Source: Ulota crispa
Lineage: Eukaryota; Streptophyta; Bryopsida; Orthotrichales; Orthotrichaceae
Direction: 5' to 3'
DNA: 64,000 bases
Assembly (NCBI GenBank): GCA_963920765.1
Contig: OY987247.1
Coordinates: 17,394,471-17,458,470 of the forward strand
In this document: positions 1 through 11,400 of the stretch, one piece after another
Position numbering within the stretch: position 1 is the first letter of the stretch
Layout: every line of letters begins with the position of its first letter
Notes under the pieces: generated by a model
Told to the model about the DNA's origin: nothing
What the model saw: the letters and a program-made list of their open reading frames with translations, nothing else
Database searches by the model: none
Position numbers and translations under genes: made by a program

Positions 1-238
1 CACTGAATGCCAAAAGTAGTTGTTTTCAATGCTTCCGTATTTTTTAAAACATCAATTTGTAAAAAGATGTATAAGGTCCCTGCTACCCTTTTTGTGAGGG
101 CAGGATACACTATTGACTTTTCCTTCTTTTGAGGAGAATATAATCTCTCTTGTACACATGCCACAGGCTATTTGCTGCCCATGAACAATGCACACTCTCC
201 TGGACTGAGCCACGGGTTCAAGGCCAGTCCTTTAAGGG
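1..238 (-). mobile_element. Partial TTAA-flanked element (same family as 2583-3651)
   Basis: This stretch is an inverted copy of 3311-3545, matching closely through the 'gagccacg' and 'aacaatgcacactctc' blocks. Its inner end reads, on the minus strand, TTAA then CCCTTAAAGGACTGG, with TTAA at 239-242. The other end lies beyond the left window edge. It is non-coding. It matters because it shows what the terminus of the 2583-3651 element looked like before another element inserted into it. Confidence 0.7.
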
Positions 239-448
239 TTAATGTCCATATCCAAACCCATGGGCCTAATAGCTAAGAAAGTAGGCTTACACCTGGCACA
301 ATGCCTAACCAACTGCTCTTGCAACCAGAGAGTGTACCAAGTATCGTACCAACAGCAATTTACAAAAGGAAACGTATTCAAAGTTGTAAATTGGAAAGTA
401 AAGACTGGGATGATGTAAGGTGATGGAGGCCAGACAGTGCCTGCTATC

Positions 449-1427
449 TTAGTTCAAGAAGATAGTGACTAATACAGGGCCTTCTCTCTGGAATAACGTT
501 CCATACGTGGCCAGGTAGATGCCCACGCCTGTGGAGCCCGCTCCATGGTCATAGCCCACCAGGCTTCGATCGGAGGCGATGTTGACGCTGTTGTGCTGTC
601 CCGCTCCATCCACCCACAGCTCCACGTGAATGCTGTTACTGGTACTGTACTCGTCATTCTCTAAACACAGGCACATGCCACAATCCATTATTCCACAAAT
701 TAGCATTTCATACATATGTGGTGTTCAATCACTGTAGTTCAAACTAACGGTAGCTTGCAGATAACCAACCTCATGCATAGTCCTTACTTTAGCGAATTCC
801 AGGGTAGACTGAATTCGTATTGAATGTAGCAAACTGACATTGCCAAGTTATGTAAATGTATCTCTCTCTTGCATAATGTCAAAGGAAAAAAACACTTGTG
901 CATCTCATTTAGGCGATTGAACCATGACATTCAATTGCTGGAACTTCAAACTCTCAGTGCTGAGATGAGTTTTCCGTTGCCAAACGGGAACCTTAGAATC
1001 AGTAATCGAAAATCTACAGTATATTGACCTAAGATTTTCAGATGAGTGTCTCAAACTATGTGCTCCAGTTCCGGACATTCGTTACCAACGACGTAAACTT
1101 TGGGAAATCCCCTCAATGGAGATAATGAATCTGACCGGAGTGTTCGACTTTCATACTGGACTTTGAACAAGAAAATCATACACTCACTGGGACTTGCAAT
1201 AAGTAGATGACAGTACGAGACTTACGAGAAGTGCCAGGATTGATGACGCGATTGACGAATTTTGACGTCCCTGGACTGTAGGATGTGGTTGCCACAATCG
1301 CTCGTGAGGCTCCGTTGCTGATCCATGTGGTGTGCCCTCTCGCTCCGGAAGCATAAGTGACGACCGCGAGAAAGAGGAGCAGGGCCTTGGCATGAGTCGA
1401 CATGGACATGGACTTGGCCATGGCCAT
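449..1427 (-). CDS. Small secreted protein, family not recognised (two exons)
   Basis: Two exons join in phase: exon 1 is 1427-1226 and exon 2 is 660-449, with a 565-bp intron (donor GTAAGT-like at 1225, acceptor TTTAG at 661). The product is 137 residues. I chose the first ATG of a run of in-frame ATGs at 1427; a TATA box sits about 140 bp upstream. The N terminus is a clear signal peptide: basic and Ser-rich, then a hydrophobic core LLLFLAVVTYA, with likely cleavage near residue 28-31. The mature part is about 107 residues, has no cysteine, is rich in Ser/Gly/Thr and probably beta-rich; it contains VELWVDGAGQ and GAGSTGVGIYLATYG. That argues against cysteine-rich antimicrobial peptides. I do not recognise the family and assign no function beyond secretion. 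It lies between repeat arms and is the only host gene in the first 11 kb. Confidence 0.6.
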
Positions 1428-1566
1428 GGCGATGTGTGTGTGCACGGTAAGTTAGCTCGGATGAGGAGGCCAGGTAGCGGGTACACGCCAAGCGATGTTG
1501 CAGAGGAGAGAGCTAGAGGGAGGGGTTTGTGGCGGTCGGAGTTGTTTATTTGAAGGGCTGAGCTAT

Positions 1567-1576
1567 CAATTTATAC
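1567..1576 (-). promoter_or_regulatory. TATA box of the secreted-protein gene
   Basis: The minus strand reads GTATAAATTG. It lies about 140 bp upstream of the chosen ATG, so transcription would start near 1540 with a 5'UTR of roughly 110 bp. Confidence 0.5.
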
Positions 1577-2025
1577 TCATGCCTGGGGACTCCCTCTCAG
1601 GGCTTTTTTTTTTTTTCTTTGGTAAATTTTGGCCTAAATCTTACATGAAACTGTCATTGACTACCTGGTGCCTTGTTAGGATGAACTTTTTTTTAAGAAA
1701 AAGGATTCGCTAAGGTGACTATTCTTGTCCCATTCACCGTTGTCATTACTCGTCCGCCTACAATGAACGCTTTCCTTATATGAAATGAATATGTTGTTCG
1801 GTTACTTTCATTGTATTGAGGCACTATTGTACTAAGAAGTTTAGGGAGAAAATGGATGAAATTATAAAATCCCCAAACACATGGTTTGCCATATTTTGGA
1901 TGAAAGTAATTTGTACTAGTAAACTTATTGGATGAATGTGCCCATGTTGTTCATTCTTTCCAAATGTAGCTGATTTTTCCTTACATGTTTACAATTTGGG
2001 ATGCAGGTCACTCTACCTTGACAAA
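1577..2025. other. AT-rich intergenic stretch, nothing recognised
   Basis: Contains a T run near 1603-1616 and no coding exon or clear element terminus. It covers the distal promoter of the secreted-protein gene and the flank of the element that starts at 2028. Confidence 0.4.
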
Positions 2026-2027
2026 TA

Positions 2028-2196
2028 TAGTGGTGCTTGGGTAAAGTCAACCTTTGTAAGAGAAATGTTAAGATACCACGTACTCTTTCTTTTGAGTTCT
2101 AGGTTAATTGAATGGAGTGTTTCTTTAAAGTCAATACTTTGATATGAGCAACAATTTTTTCTCTCGCCAAGCATTAACCTTATCCAAGTACCACTG
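2028..2196 (+). mobile_element. 169-bp MITE, TA-flanked (Tc1/mariner-like), copy M1
   Basis: Left end TAGTGGTGCTTGG follows TA at 2026-2027. The right end, read inward on the minus strand, is CAGTGGTACTTGGATAAGG. The interior contains GACTTTAAAGAAACACTC in reverse complement, which is the intact version of the site where the 2583-3651 element sits in copy M2. The right-hand TA is not preserved. Confidence 0.6.
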
Positions 2197-2503
2197 AAAA
2201 AAAAAAACCCTGCTCCCTCCCTATGGTCGCATGGGCAACGTGTCTTGAGCTCATTCTGTCCGACGAATGATAGACGGCACGTACCTCCGGCCCCGTCTCC
2301 GGCCCATTTCGCCTGTGCGGACGGCCTGCATTTGGAAAAATATGTCTCCGGCTCATTTTGTCAGTGCAGATATTCTGCGTTCGGAAAACCGTGTCTCCGG
2401 CCCACTTTGTCAGTGAAGATATTCTACATTTGGAAAAACTTGCCCGGATTGTGGGTCCAGTTGGAGCATTTCTAATGGAATTTGGTTTTGAAGGATTCAA
2501 ATA
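2197..2503. repeat. GC-richer segment with three imperfect ~55-bp tandem units
   Basis: From about 2295 to 2450 a unit recurs three times with the pattern 'CCGGCCCA(c/t)TT(c/t)GTCAGTG', then 'ATATTCTGCATTTGGAAAAA'. The base composition is markedly GC-richer than the flanks. Open frames run through it on both strands but none has domain features. It lies between two inverted MITE copies (M1 and M2) and could be captured sequence. Confidence 0.5.
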
Positions 2504-2582
2504 CAGTGGTACTTGGATAAGGTCAATGCTTTGGGACTTGGGAGAGAAAAAATTGTTCATCATATTCAAGCATTGACTTTAA

Positions 2583-3651
2583 CCCTTAACTTCTAAAGGA
2601 TCACTTGTTCCTATGGGGGACAAATGGGATTTTGGGCATGTACTTATGGCTAAACTACTTTGTGTCATTTTTTGAAATTTTTATAGAAGACGGGGAATTT
2701 AAAGATCAGTGTGAGCATCTAATTTGTTCCTCATTCTGATATTTATTGAAGAAGTTAAAAATGAATTTATGAGAATTTTTGTTTGGCAGGCAACCCAAGA
2801 ACTTCTTTAAAAATTGCACTTTTTTAAAATAAAAATTTGAGGTTAGTTCTTTAGACTTATGTATATGTGGGAAGCTTTGAATCATTCAATTCCAATTGAT
2901 GAGATGAAAGTTATGAGAAGTTTTAGTTTGCAAGTAGGTATGAAAAATCTCAAAACCATGCCTACACGCAAACTAAAACTTCTCATGGCTTTCATCTCAT
3001 CAATAAGAATTGAATGATTCATGGCTTCCCACATATACATAAGTCTAAAGAACTAACCTCAAATTTTTATTTTTAAAAAAATCAAAATTTAAAGAAGTTT
3101 TTGGGCTGCCCACCAAACAAAAAATTCTCATAAATTCATTTTTAACTTCTTCAATAAATGTCAGAATGAGGAAAAAACTAGATTCTCACACAAATCTTTG
3201 AATTCCCCATCTTCCATAAAAGTTTTAAAAAATCACACAAAGTAGTTTTGCCATAAGTACATACCCAAAATCCCATTTGTCCCCCATAAGGACAAGTGAT
3301 CCTGTAGGGATTAAGGGATTGACCCTGAACTCGTGGCTCAGACCCAAGAGAGTGTGCATTGTTCATGGGCAATAAATAGCTTGTGGCATGTGTCCAAGAG
3401 AGATAATATTCTCCTCAAAAGAAGGAAAAGTCAATAGTGTATCTTGCCCTCACAAAAAGGGCACCAAGGACCTTGTACATCTCTTTACAAATTGGTGTTT
3501 TAAAAAATAGAGGCATTGAAAGCAGCTATATTTGGCATTTAGTGATGTGGCACATCTCTACGACCTTTGTCAAGAAAAATATAATTTTCCACCTTCGAGG
3601 TGTGTTTTCGGCATTGAAAGGACAATTTTTGTCCTCTTGGACGGTTAGGGG
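2583..3651 (+). mobile_element. TTAA-flanked element inside M2, itself carrying a nested element
   Basis: Flanked by TTAA at 2579-2582 and 3652-3655. Joining the flanks across one TTAA gives GACTTTAAAGAAACACTCC, matching copy M1. The left end CCC is followed after three bases by the nested element 2590-3310. The body 3315-3545 matches 1-238 inverted. Without the nested part it is about 344 bp and non-coding. Family by target site: piggyBac-like, non-autonomous. Confidence 0.65.
2590..3310. mobile_element. 721-bp near-perfect fold-back TTAA element
   Basis: Flanked by TTAA at 2586-2589 and 3311-3314. The left arm (2590 to about 2943) is the reverse complement of the right arm (about 2960-3310), with a spacer under 20 bp. 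Each arm matches the 'GGGGGACAAATGGG' end of the larger elements at 3889, 5596 and 20693, so it is a two-headed derivative of one end of that family. A transcript would fold into a hairpin of about 350 bp. Confidence 0.7.
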
Positions 3652-3888
3652 TTAAAGAAACACTCCATTTAACTAACTAGTGGGGGATGTTGACATTATC
3701 CAAACATTTTTCTTACATAAGTTGACCTTATACAAGCACCACTATAGAATCTTTTATCTGCTTGTCATGTGCTTGTCCAAGTTTTAATTTCTTGCAATTG
3801 CTGCACCGGATTGAAAGTTCTAGTGAGTTTGCATAAAAGAAAAACACCTAATGTCCTGGCTATAGTTGTTGGGGGCATTATTCATTAA

Positions 3889-4590
3889 CCCATAAAGGAT
3901 TGTTGTCCCTTTGGGGGACAGGTTGGACTTTGGGCATGTACCTATGGCTAAATTACTTTGCGTGATTTTTTGAAACTTTTATTGAAGGTAGGGAGTTTAA
4001 AGATCTACGTGGGCATCTGATTTTTTCTTCATTCCAACATTTGACGAAGAAGTTATGCAAGAAGTTATGAAAATTTGGGGAGGACTGCCCGTTCAGGCAG
4101 CCCAAAAACTTCTTAAAAAAGTACTTTTTTTAAAACACAAATTTGAAATTGGTTCTTGAGATTTTTTTATTCATGAGAAGCTTTGAATCATTCAATTTCA
4201 ATCAATGAGATGAAAGTTATAAGTAGTTTTTGTATGCGGGCAGTTACGGTTTCTCTACTCTAAAATAAACTTTGAAGTCCTTTATTTTACTCAATTTTCA
4301 ATATTATGGAAAATAAATTAAACCAAAGGAAATAGCTTGTTTATCACAACATTATCACCATTGAGATTTGCATTTTTAATTTCCAATTTTAAATTCTTAA
4401 TCATTAGGTGTTTTGAATCATTCTCTACTTCTTTTTACTTACCATTTTTTCCCATGTGTTGTAAAGTTCCAATTGATTTGAAAATTCTCCCACATATACA
4501 TAACTTGATCTCCTACATGGAAAAAATAAACTGCAACTTTGGGTAGAGCAAGTTTTCTGTTATAAGAGTGGTCAAAGGCTTCTGAAATCT
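3889..4590 (+). mobile_element. Truncated TTAA element, inverted relative to 5596-6536
   Basis: Preceded by TTAA at 3885-3888 and starting CCCATAAAGGAT. It matches the reverse complement of roughly 5835-6536 through the blocks 'GGACAGGTTGGACTTTGGG' and 'CATGTGTTGTAAAGTTCCAA', then the similarity stops near 4590. No partner terminus is found, so the far end has been lost or replaced. Confidence 0.6.
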
Positions 4591-5591
4591 CAATACAAAC
4601 TGCTTAGTAGTAACTATTTTGTTTGACATGAGATCCAAGTTCCAAACAAAATCATCTCTCAAGGCCGGGCCACGCAAGCCAAAATTGCTAGTTCAAACCG
4701 GCAGTTTGTAAAAAACAAGTGGCGGCTCTTACATGTTTGTGAAAAAGCAGATTCTTTGACTTCCAAGGCCTACTTTTCTAGTTTATAGAAAACTATCAGT
4801 TTTGAGAGTTCACAAATCGCCGTCTCAAACCTCCTGCCCTAGAATGGTGGAGAGGTTATCTTTAGGTGAATAATAGATGAAAACTTGGAAAAGTAGCTGT
4901 CTCCTAGTTTTCCAAAAATACAAGTTACTTCCCATCTGTTTCAAATTGCCACAACATTGTTAACCTTCACTGGGGGTCCCTCTTGCTCCGCAAATATGAG
5001 GATCCCCTAGTGAATGCCATTTGCCAGATCTAAATCAATAACCAATCAACATTGAGAATTCTATAACTAAACCCTTCCCTAAGTATATAGGGAGGGATAT
5101 TCCTCCACTGCTGGGGGAGGAATAAACCTTGGTGAACAATGTTATGTGCCGGTTTTGTGGCTGTGTGGCCCTAGCATCAGGGCCAAAGATTGTTCTTTGG
5201 AGATTGGGTGGCAGTCCTAGCTACTCCTTGACAGTGACAATTGGAAGGATGCGTGGCACTGGATCAAGGTTTGGGATAAATGGACTGCTAGTTCAATGTT
5301 AGCCAATTGAAATGAGAAATAACCGTTTACAATTTATAAACTTCGGCTAAAAACTAATCAAAAATCTTTTAAAAAAATTATTTATAGTATGAAATAGAGA
5401 AAATAATTGAAAGAGGTCCTTGATAAACAAGTTAAATACAAGAATTGAAGAAAATCTACCAAAAAATCTCAAATATTTCCCAAACCCCGCACCAAATGCT
5501 CATTTGCACAAAGATGCTTTTTGTGGCTATTAACAATTTTGAACAATGGTTTCACGAACATGTAAAATAGCAATGAATAGAGTGGTTTCAA
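4591..5591. other. Unassigned spacer between two inverted TTAA element copies
   Basis: About 1 kb with patches of normal composition (for example 4960-5290) but no convincing exon on either strand and no terminal repeats. It is the loop of the 3889/6536 inverted pair. Confidence 0.35.
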
Positions 5592-5595
5592 TTAA

Positions 5596-6536
5596 CTCCT
5601 AAAGGACCAAGTCCTTTTTTTTGTGAAAATCACTAAAAATTGCCACTTCTAGGAGGTTTAGTAAAAAGGAATTTTATGTTTTGTTTTTGGGAAACCCAAC
5701 CATACGATCTTGCCCTAGACTAGAAGAGGTACTTGTGAAAAAAAAAATCAGTTCATTCCAAATGGAGAGGAGTGAGATATTTACATCTAAAGTGAAAATA
5801 AAGTATTTTCTATGCTGCCCAAAAATTTCAAAAGCCTTTGACCACTCTTATAACAAAAAAACCGCTCTACCCAAAGTTGCGCTTTGTTTTTCCATGTAGG
5901 AGATCAAGTTAGGTATGTGTGGTAGAATTTTCAAATCAATTGGAACTTTACAACACATGGGAAAAAATAGTAAGTAAAAAGAAGTAGAGAATATGTGAGT
6001 TAAATCACTAAATTGCTAAGAATTTAATTATTGAAATGAAAAATGCAAATCCCAAGGTTTATAATGTTGTGATAAACAATCTACTTCTTTGGGTTTAATT
6101 GTTTTTCCAAAATATTGAAAATTGAGTAAAGTAAAGGACTTCAAAGTTTATTTTAGAGTAGAAAATTTGTAGCTGCCCGCAAAAAAAAACTCCTCATAAC
6201 TTTCATGTCATTGATTATATTGAATGATTCAAAGCTTCTCATATATAAAAAATTATAAATAACCAATTTGAAATTTTTATTTTTAAAAAATGTAATTTTT
6301 TAAAAAGTTATTGGGTTGCCCGGACGGGCAACCCTCCCCAAATTTTCATAAATTCATGCATAATTTCTTCATCAAATGTTGTAATGAAGAAAAAATTAGA
6401 TGCCCACATAGATCTTTGAATTCCACACCTTCAATAAAAGTTTCAGAAAATCACACAAAGTAGTTTAACCATAGGTACATGCCCAAAGTCCAACCTGTCC
6501 CCCAAAAGAAAATGATCCTTTACGGGTTTAGAACAA
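5596..6536 (-). mobile_element. Full-length 941-bp TTAA element
   Basis: The left end CTCCTAAAGGACCAAG follows TTAA (5592-5595). The right end, inward on the minus strand, is CCCGTAAAGGATCATT followed by TTTA, a one-base change of TTAA. It shares its interior with the elements at 7390, 20693, 52171 and 54234. No coding frame of useful length. Confidence 0.65.
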
Positions 6537-6540
6537 CACA

Positions 6541-7385
6541 AGCAGCTATGCTGCAAGAGGCCCTGTCCTTGAAGCATTTGACTCAATTTTTGATGAGATA
6601 ATTACTCAAACTTACCGAGGGTACATTCATGTCAAGTGGAGAAACATGGAAGTTGTGAAATTAATATTTCAAACTTCATTCAGTGTTTGCATTGAAGGGT
6701 CTAATTTTAAGCTTGATTCTTGATCCAATGTGGCAATCCAATGTGGCGGGGCATAAGACATGGTAAGTGGGCTATATTTTAAACTTGTGAGGTTATAATT
6801 TGCTCCCAAAATTTAGATGTTTGAAGGGAATAGTGCTGGTACTTTAACTTAGGGAGGGAAGGGCATTTTGGTTCCACCCTTGCCCCTTGAAGGTTATATT
6901 TTCCTCTTTTTGTGCGAATAAGCTCTCAATTGTGGGGTGTTGTCACTTGGATCATGTTTTAAACTCGTTTGAAGCTTGCAAGGTTATATTTTACACCTTA
7001 GATTTTCATCACATGTAATGTGAATGGAACTCTTAAAATAGCTTCTCTCAATGTAAAATCTCCTCTTCTTTAACCATGAACCAACAAATAGGGATTGCAC
7101 AATTTTTGAAGCATAATTTGGCTCCACTAGTTTTGATTTATTGAGGAAAACAACAACCTTTTTTAAACAAGAACAAGTAGCTACGCTAATAGAGGCTTTG
7201 TCCTTGAAACATTGGCTTGCTACTATTTGGATACGGTACCTACTTAAAAAAATTCAAAATATCTTCTCTTGATGCAAAGCTTCCGCCCTTGTAGTTCATA
7301 GCCATCAAAATATGATACTAGTAGCAAATGTGCAAGAGCTTACAACATATCATATATCCATTTTTGCAATTGTGCCCATTGTCTC
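6541..7385. repeat. Intergenic stretch with a repeated ~45-bp block
   Basis: The block 'ACAAG(c/t)AGCTA(c/t)GCT' followed by 'GAGGC(c/t)(c/t)TGTCCTTGAA' occurs near 6542-6590 and again near 7168-7210. A weaker relative is near 59138-59190. I see no gene here. Confidence 0.4.
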
Positions 7386-7389
7386 TTAA

Positions 7390-8302
7390 CCCCTAAAGGA
7401 CTAAGCCCCCTTTCTTAGCAACATAGCGATTTTGGGTAACTATTTGTGATTGGAGCTTTTCATACCTTAGGCTCAAATTTTAACAGAATGTGGGAACAAG
7501 GTTTATTTTTCATATGCACTAAATTTCATGACATTTGGAATTATGAGAAAAAAGTTATGACCTAATATGTTGTTTTTTACGTTTGTTGGCCAGCTTGGGC
7601 AAATTTTTAAAAATCACTTTTTTCAAAAACAATTTTTTAAAATTGGTTTAGGAGATTTATGTGAATGTAGGAAGCTTTGAATCATTCCATTTTAATCAAA
7701 GAGATGAATATTACAAGGATTTTTTGTTTGCACGCAGTTATGGATTCTCTACTCTAAAATAAAATTTGAAGTTCTTTATTTTACTCAATTTTCAACATTT
7801 TGGAAAAAAAAAAAACCAAAGGATGTATATTGTTTATTGCAACATTACAACCATTGGGATTGGCATTTTTCATTTTTGTAATTAAATTCTTAACAATTTT
7901 GTGTTTTGAATCATTCTCTACTTCTTTTTACTTACTAATTTTTTTCCATATGTTATACAATTCCAAATGATTTGAAACTTTTTTGACATGTACTTTACTT
8001 AGGTGGAATAAGGAATTTAGAGAAGTACCACTCACACATTCTTTTTTCCTTAGAAATTTCACCTTTTGAAGAATAGCTGCCCAATTTTTCACAAGACATT
8101 TTTGAATATTCAAACCATTCTATCTTCCAATCCACGCGATGAAAAACTCTAAAATTTTTTCCATATCTTCTAAAAATATTCTTCTAAAAGATTCTACAAT
8201 CACACATGCATAAAAATATTTTTGTTTTCAAATTTGGTTTATACTCTAAAAATGGCAGTTTTGGAGAGTTTTTGGTGAAAACTTTGCTTGGTCCTTTAGG
8301 GG
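7390..8302. mobile_element. Full-length 913-bp TTAA element
   Basis: TTAA at 7386-7389 and 8303-8306. The ends are CCCCTAAAGGACTAAG and, inward on the minus strand, CCCCTAAAGGACCAAGC, so the termini are inverted. The interior is shared with 5596-6536 (block 'GAATCATTCTCTACTTC'). Non-coding. Confidence 0.7.
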
Positions 8303-8321
8303 TTAAATTAGTGAAGGCAAG

Positions 8322-8438
8322 AGATTATCACATTGCCATTTTGTAATCATTAGTTCTCAGAGATTATCACGTTGCCATTTTGTAATCATTAGTTCTCAGA
8401 GATTATCACGTTGCCATTTTGTAATCCTCAGTTCTCAT
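8322..8438 (+). repeat. 39-bp unit repeated three times
   Basis: Units start at 8322, 8361 and 8400 with the pattern 'AGATTATCAC(a/g)TTGCCATTT'. Only the last part of the unit ('GTAATCCTCAGTTCTCATGC') is present at the matching place of duplication copy B, near 25559. Confidence 0.75.
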
Positions 8439-8873
8439 GCACTCCATAATTCAAGAAAAGTTGCGATTGATGGCTTTAGGTATGATAATGTTATAGAGAG
8501 ATGATACTGTTCATCGACTTCGTAACCATTCATCCAACTGCAGGACTTCTGTTCATCTAGTTAGAAGCAACCTATATATAAGAATGGCCGATCCACTAAT
8601 AAACCCTCTTTGTGATTTCTACTTGAATGTAAAATTAAGGTAGGCGCACCCATAAGCGTGGAAATAAGGATTTTGGAGTAGGTAAAATAATTGACTAACT
8701 TTGAAAAAAATACTGTTAGGAAGTGGAAATCAAAAATATTGGCATCAATTTCAAGGCTTCAATTGCAAGTATTTGTTCATAAAGATTTTTCAAAGTCCAA
8801 AATCGCTGAAATTGTAAGAATCATGTGTAAGAGATGCTAAGAACAAGGCTTGTTGGTTCTTAACCCTTAAACA

Positions 8874-10157
8874 ACCATTGGGTGGCCGTGGCCTGCCCAC
8901 ACTGTAGCTTCAATAGTAGTTATATTGTAGCTTCAACAATAGTTATACTATAGCTTCAACAGTGTTTTGGTTAACCCCTATACTACCAAGGCCATTTTCT
9001 ACCAAAAATCACTCAAAACTGCCCCAATTGTTGCGTTCATCAATTTTTTTAACAAAATGATGTTCTTGAAAATCTAACCATAGGATCTTGTAATGCACTT
9101 GTAGAAGAAGAAGTGGTAAACATTTTGTGACATCCGACCGTACGGATTGAAAGTTATGAGCATTTGAAGGGAAAAGTTTTTTTTTTTCCACTGTGCCCAA
9201 AAATTTCAGATGGCTTTAACCACCATTTGTTGATTTTTTTTGCACTATAGACCTTTAAGTTGTAATTTTGTCTTATAGGTAATCAAGTTAGACCTTTGTG
9301 CACCAATTTTTAAGGCAATCAAAGACATGGAACACATCCTAAAAAATATTGCAATGCCACTATATGACAAGTTTTGCAAATACACTATGACATTTTTGAG
9401 TGAAGTTTCCCACCACATGTTTTTAGATATGGAATATCCAAATGGAGTATTTGAAGATTAACATGTACTTCAAGTGTTGAAAAAAAAAAGTTAAAAAACT
9501 CTAAAACTCTAAAATTTAAAAGCTCCCAAAGCCCAATCTGACCTCCTAATTGAAAATGAAAGGGGAAATGATGGGGACCACCAAAGCAACATGTGGCAAC
9601 TCCTCCTTACTTCCTCCCCTTCAAAGTCAATATTTTCTCCCTTGCCCAAGCTGCCCCTCAAATTGCTTTTGGCCAAAAAAAGCCCATAGCTTGTGAACCG
9701 CATGACATAATCACATGATTTTTTGCATCCCACAAACCTTGTACATTCCTACACACTCAAAAAAAGTTTCAAAAAATAATGTAAAAAATTGAAGTCACAA
9801 GAGCCTACCCAAAATCCCAAAAGTCCCCCAAGGGGACTTTGGGGCTTTAGGGGTTAATATGCACCAAAAGTATCGCTTCTAAAAGTTTCAAAAGTCAATA
9901 GTGCATGCCAACCTCATGAAAATTGCAATAAGGGTAGCTTGAGACCCAACATTGTGATTTTAAATTTTCTCACAATTTGGGTTACCTAAAAATATGAGTA
10001 TATTTGATAAGATTGTTAGACTATTTGCCTTCTATGATGGATCATGCGTTGACGGTCACTTTAGAAAAAAAAAGAGATGAAGAACAATTTTTTGTTGTTG
10101 TACAGATTGTTTTTTCACAGCCAGAGGACAAAAAACATCCTCATGGATGTTTAGGGG
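8874..10157. mobile_element. TTAA element, middle layer of a three-deep nest
   Basis: TTAA at 8870-8873 and 10158-10161. The left end is CCCTTAAACAACC and the right end inward is CCCCTAAACATCC. The interior block 'CAATTTGGGTTACCTAAAAA' recurs near 62583. It carries the element 8975-9853. Confidence 0.65.
8975..9853. mobile_element. 879-bp TTAA element, innermost layer
   Basis: TTAA at 8971-8974 and 9854-9857. The left end is CCCCTATACTACCAAGG and the right end inward is CCCCTAAAGCCCC. Closest relative in the window is 49059-49966. Non-coding. Confidence 0.65.
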
Positions 10158-11400
10158 TTAAATAATGAGATGGGTACTCAAAATCTCATGCTAGTCACCC
10201 ACAACCATCACTTCGTCATCACTCAGTCACATACAACCATTTGTTTTTTTAATGATTAGTCCCTGCCACTGTCAGGTGACGGCCATGGGGACACAAGGCT
10301 TATGGATGCAGCTGCCTTATATGCTTGTATCTTCCTGTCAGTGTATCAACCACTTCGCCTTCTAGCATTTTGTTTATCTCAGACAGATATGACTTCCTCG
10401 CACAAGCACATTTCTCCATGTGAGATAATCGTCTTTCGATTTTGGCTCAACAACATCCAGCCTGGAACTTTTAGCAGAATCCCTTTCTTACGACGTTTTT
10501 CCGGTGAGATATTGTGATCTTCCAGACTCAGAACAGCGTGCAAGTTAACACTTATCATCAGACACACTCTAGTAAAAGTACAAGCGGCTATACGGCACTG
10601 CACGTGTTTGAATTCTTAAAATAAGTTGGTGGTAACTGATCGAAAACTGACTTTGGAACTAGAGTCACTTTTGTCCAAATTCAACTCTGATATTGGTATC
10701 CGCGACGAATCGTTTGTCATTTTAATATTGGATACCACCTCTCAGCCATGTTGAAGTGCTTGTTATGTACATCGGCAGGTTCATATCCACTTTCAGCTTC
10801 AATGACAGTCTGCGGAGCGCGGATGCAGTTGCTGTTGCCGGCTTCTTATTGCTCACGTTACATCCTTGGCACGCTCAGCAATTCAGTCAACTTCCTCATC
10901 TGACGGAACAATGCGCACCAGAGCGATCGTGTAGGGTTTTGTTCTCTGTGGTGACATGTTCTATACGCGTGCTGTGTTAAGCACACACAAGGTATGGCCT
11001 TTACCACCAATTTTGGTTTCAATCAAGTATTTTTTGCATAGCAACCTGTACATACACGATACTAACCTGTTGGGACAGTGGCATCAGGAGGTAGACACTT
11101 GTGGAGGGAACTGTGTTAACTTAGTGATGTTGTCGGTATTGCTCATTGCATGCCTACTTTGGTAGTAAGAGTAGCGCTACATCTTATTTCTCATTTCGGT
11201 TGTGTGGGCTCTTGTCGGTTCGCAGTTCTGTTCTGCATCGACACGATTCAGTGCAGGCATGATAGAATGTTATGATCCTAAGTCTCTTCGACAGAATTAG
11301 GGTATACCAGTGCGGTATATGCGTTTGAAGGACTCGTGCTAATATGCTCCACTTGAAATAGGCATCCTCGTAGTCTCGCCAGTACCACGCAGATTTCGTA

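Larger units (their letters stand above)
2504..3744 (-). mobile_element. MITE copy M2, split by a nested TTAA element
   Basis: The left end CAGTGGTACTTGGATAAGG follows TA at 2502-2503. The right end, inward on the minus strand, is TAGTGGTGCTTGTATAAGG with TA at 3745-3746. Removing the insert 2583-3655 leaves about 168 bp, an inverted copy of M1. Confidence 0.6.
8637..10318. mobile_element. TIR element with two further elements nested inside it
   Basis: The ends are AAGGTAGGCGCACCCATAAG and, inward on the minus strand, AAGGCAGCTGCATCCATAAG, at a TA/TTA-like site. Relatives are 32303-32633 and 58715-58855. After removal of 8874-10157 it is about 400 bp. Duplication copy B lacks it. Confidence 0.5.

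Noticed and set aside
3889-6536. A single large fold-back element
   Set aside because: The inverted halves differ in length and only the right one has both termini; two independent insertions, one truncated, fit better.
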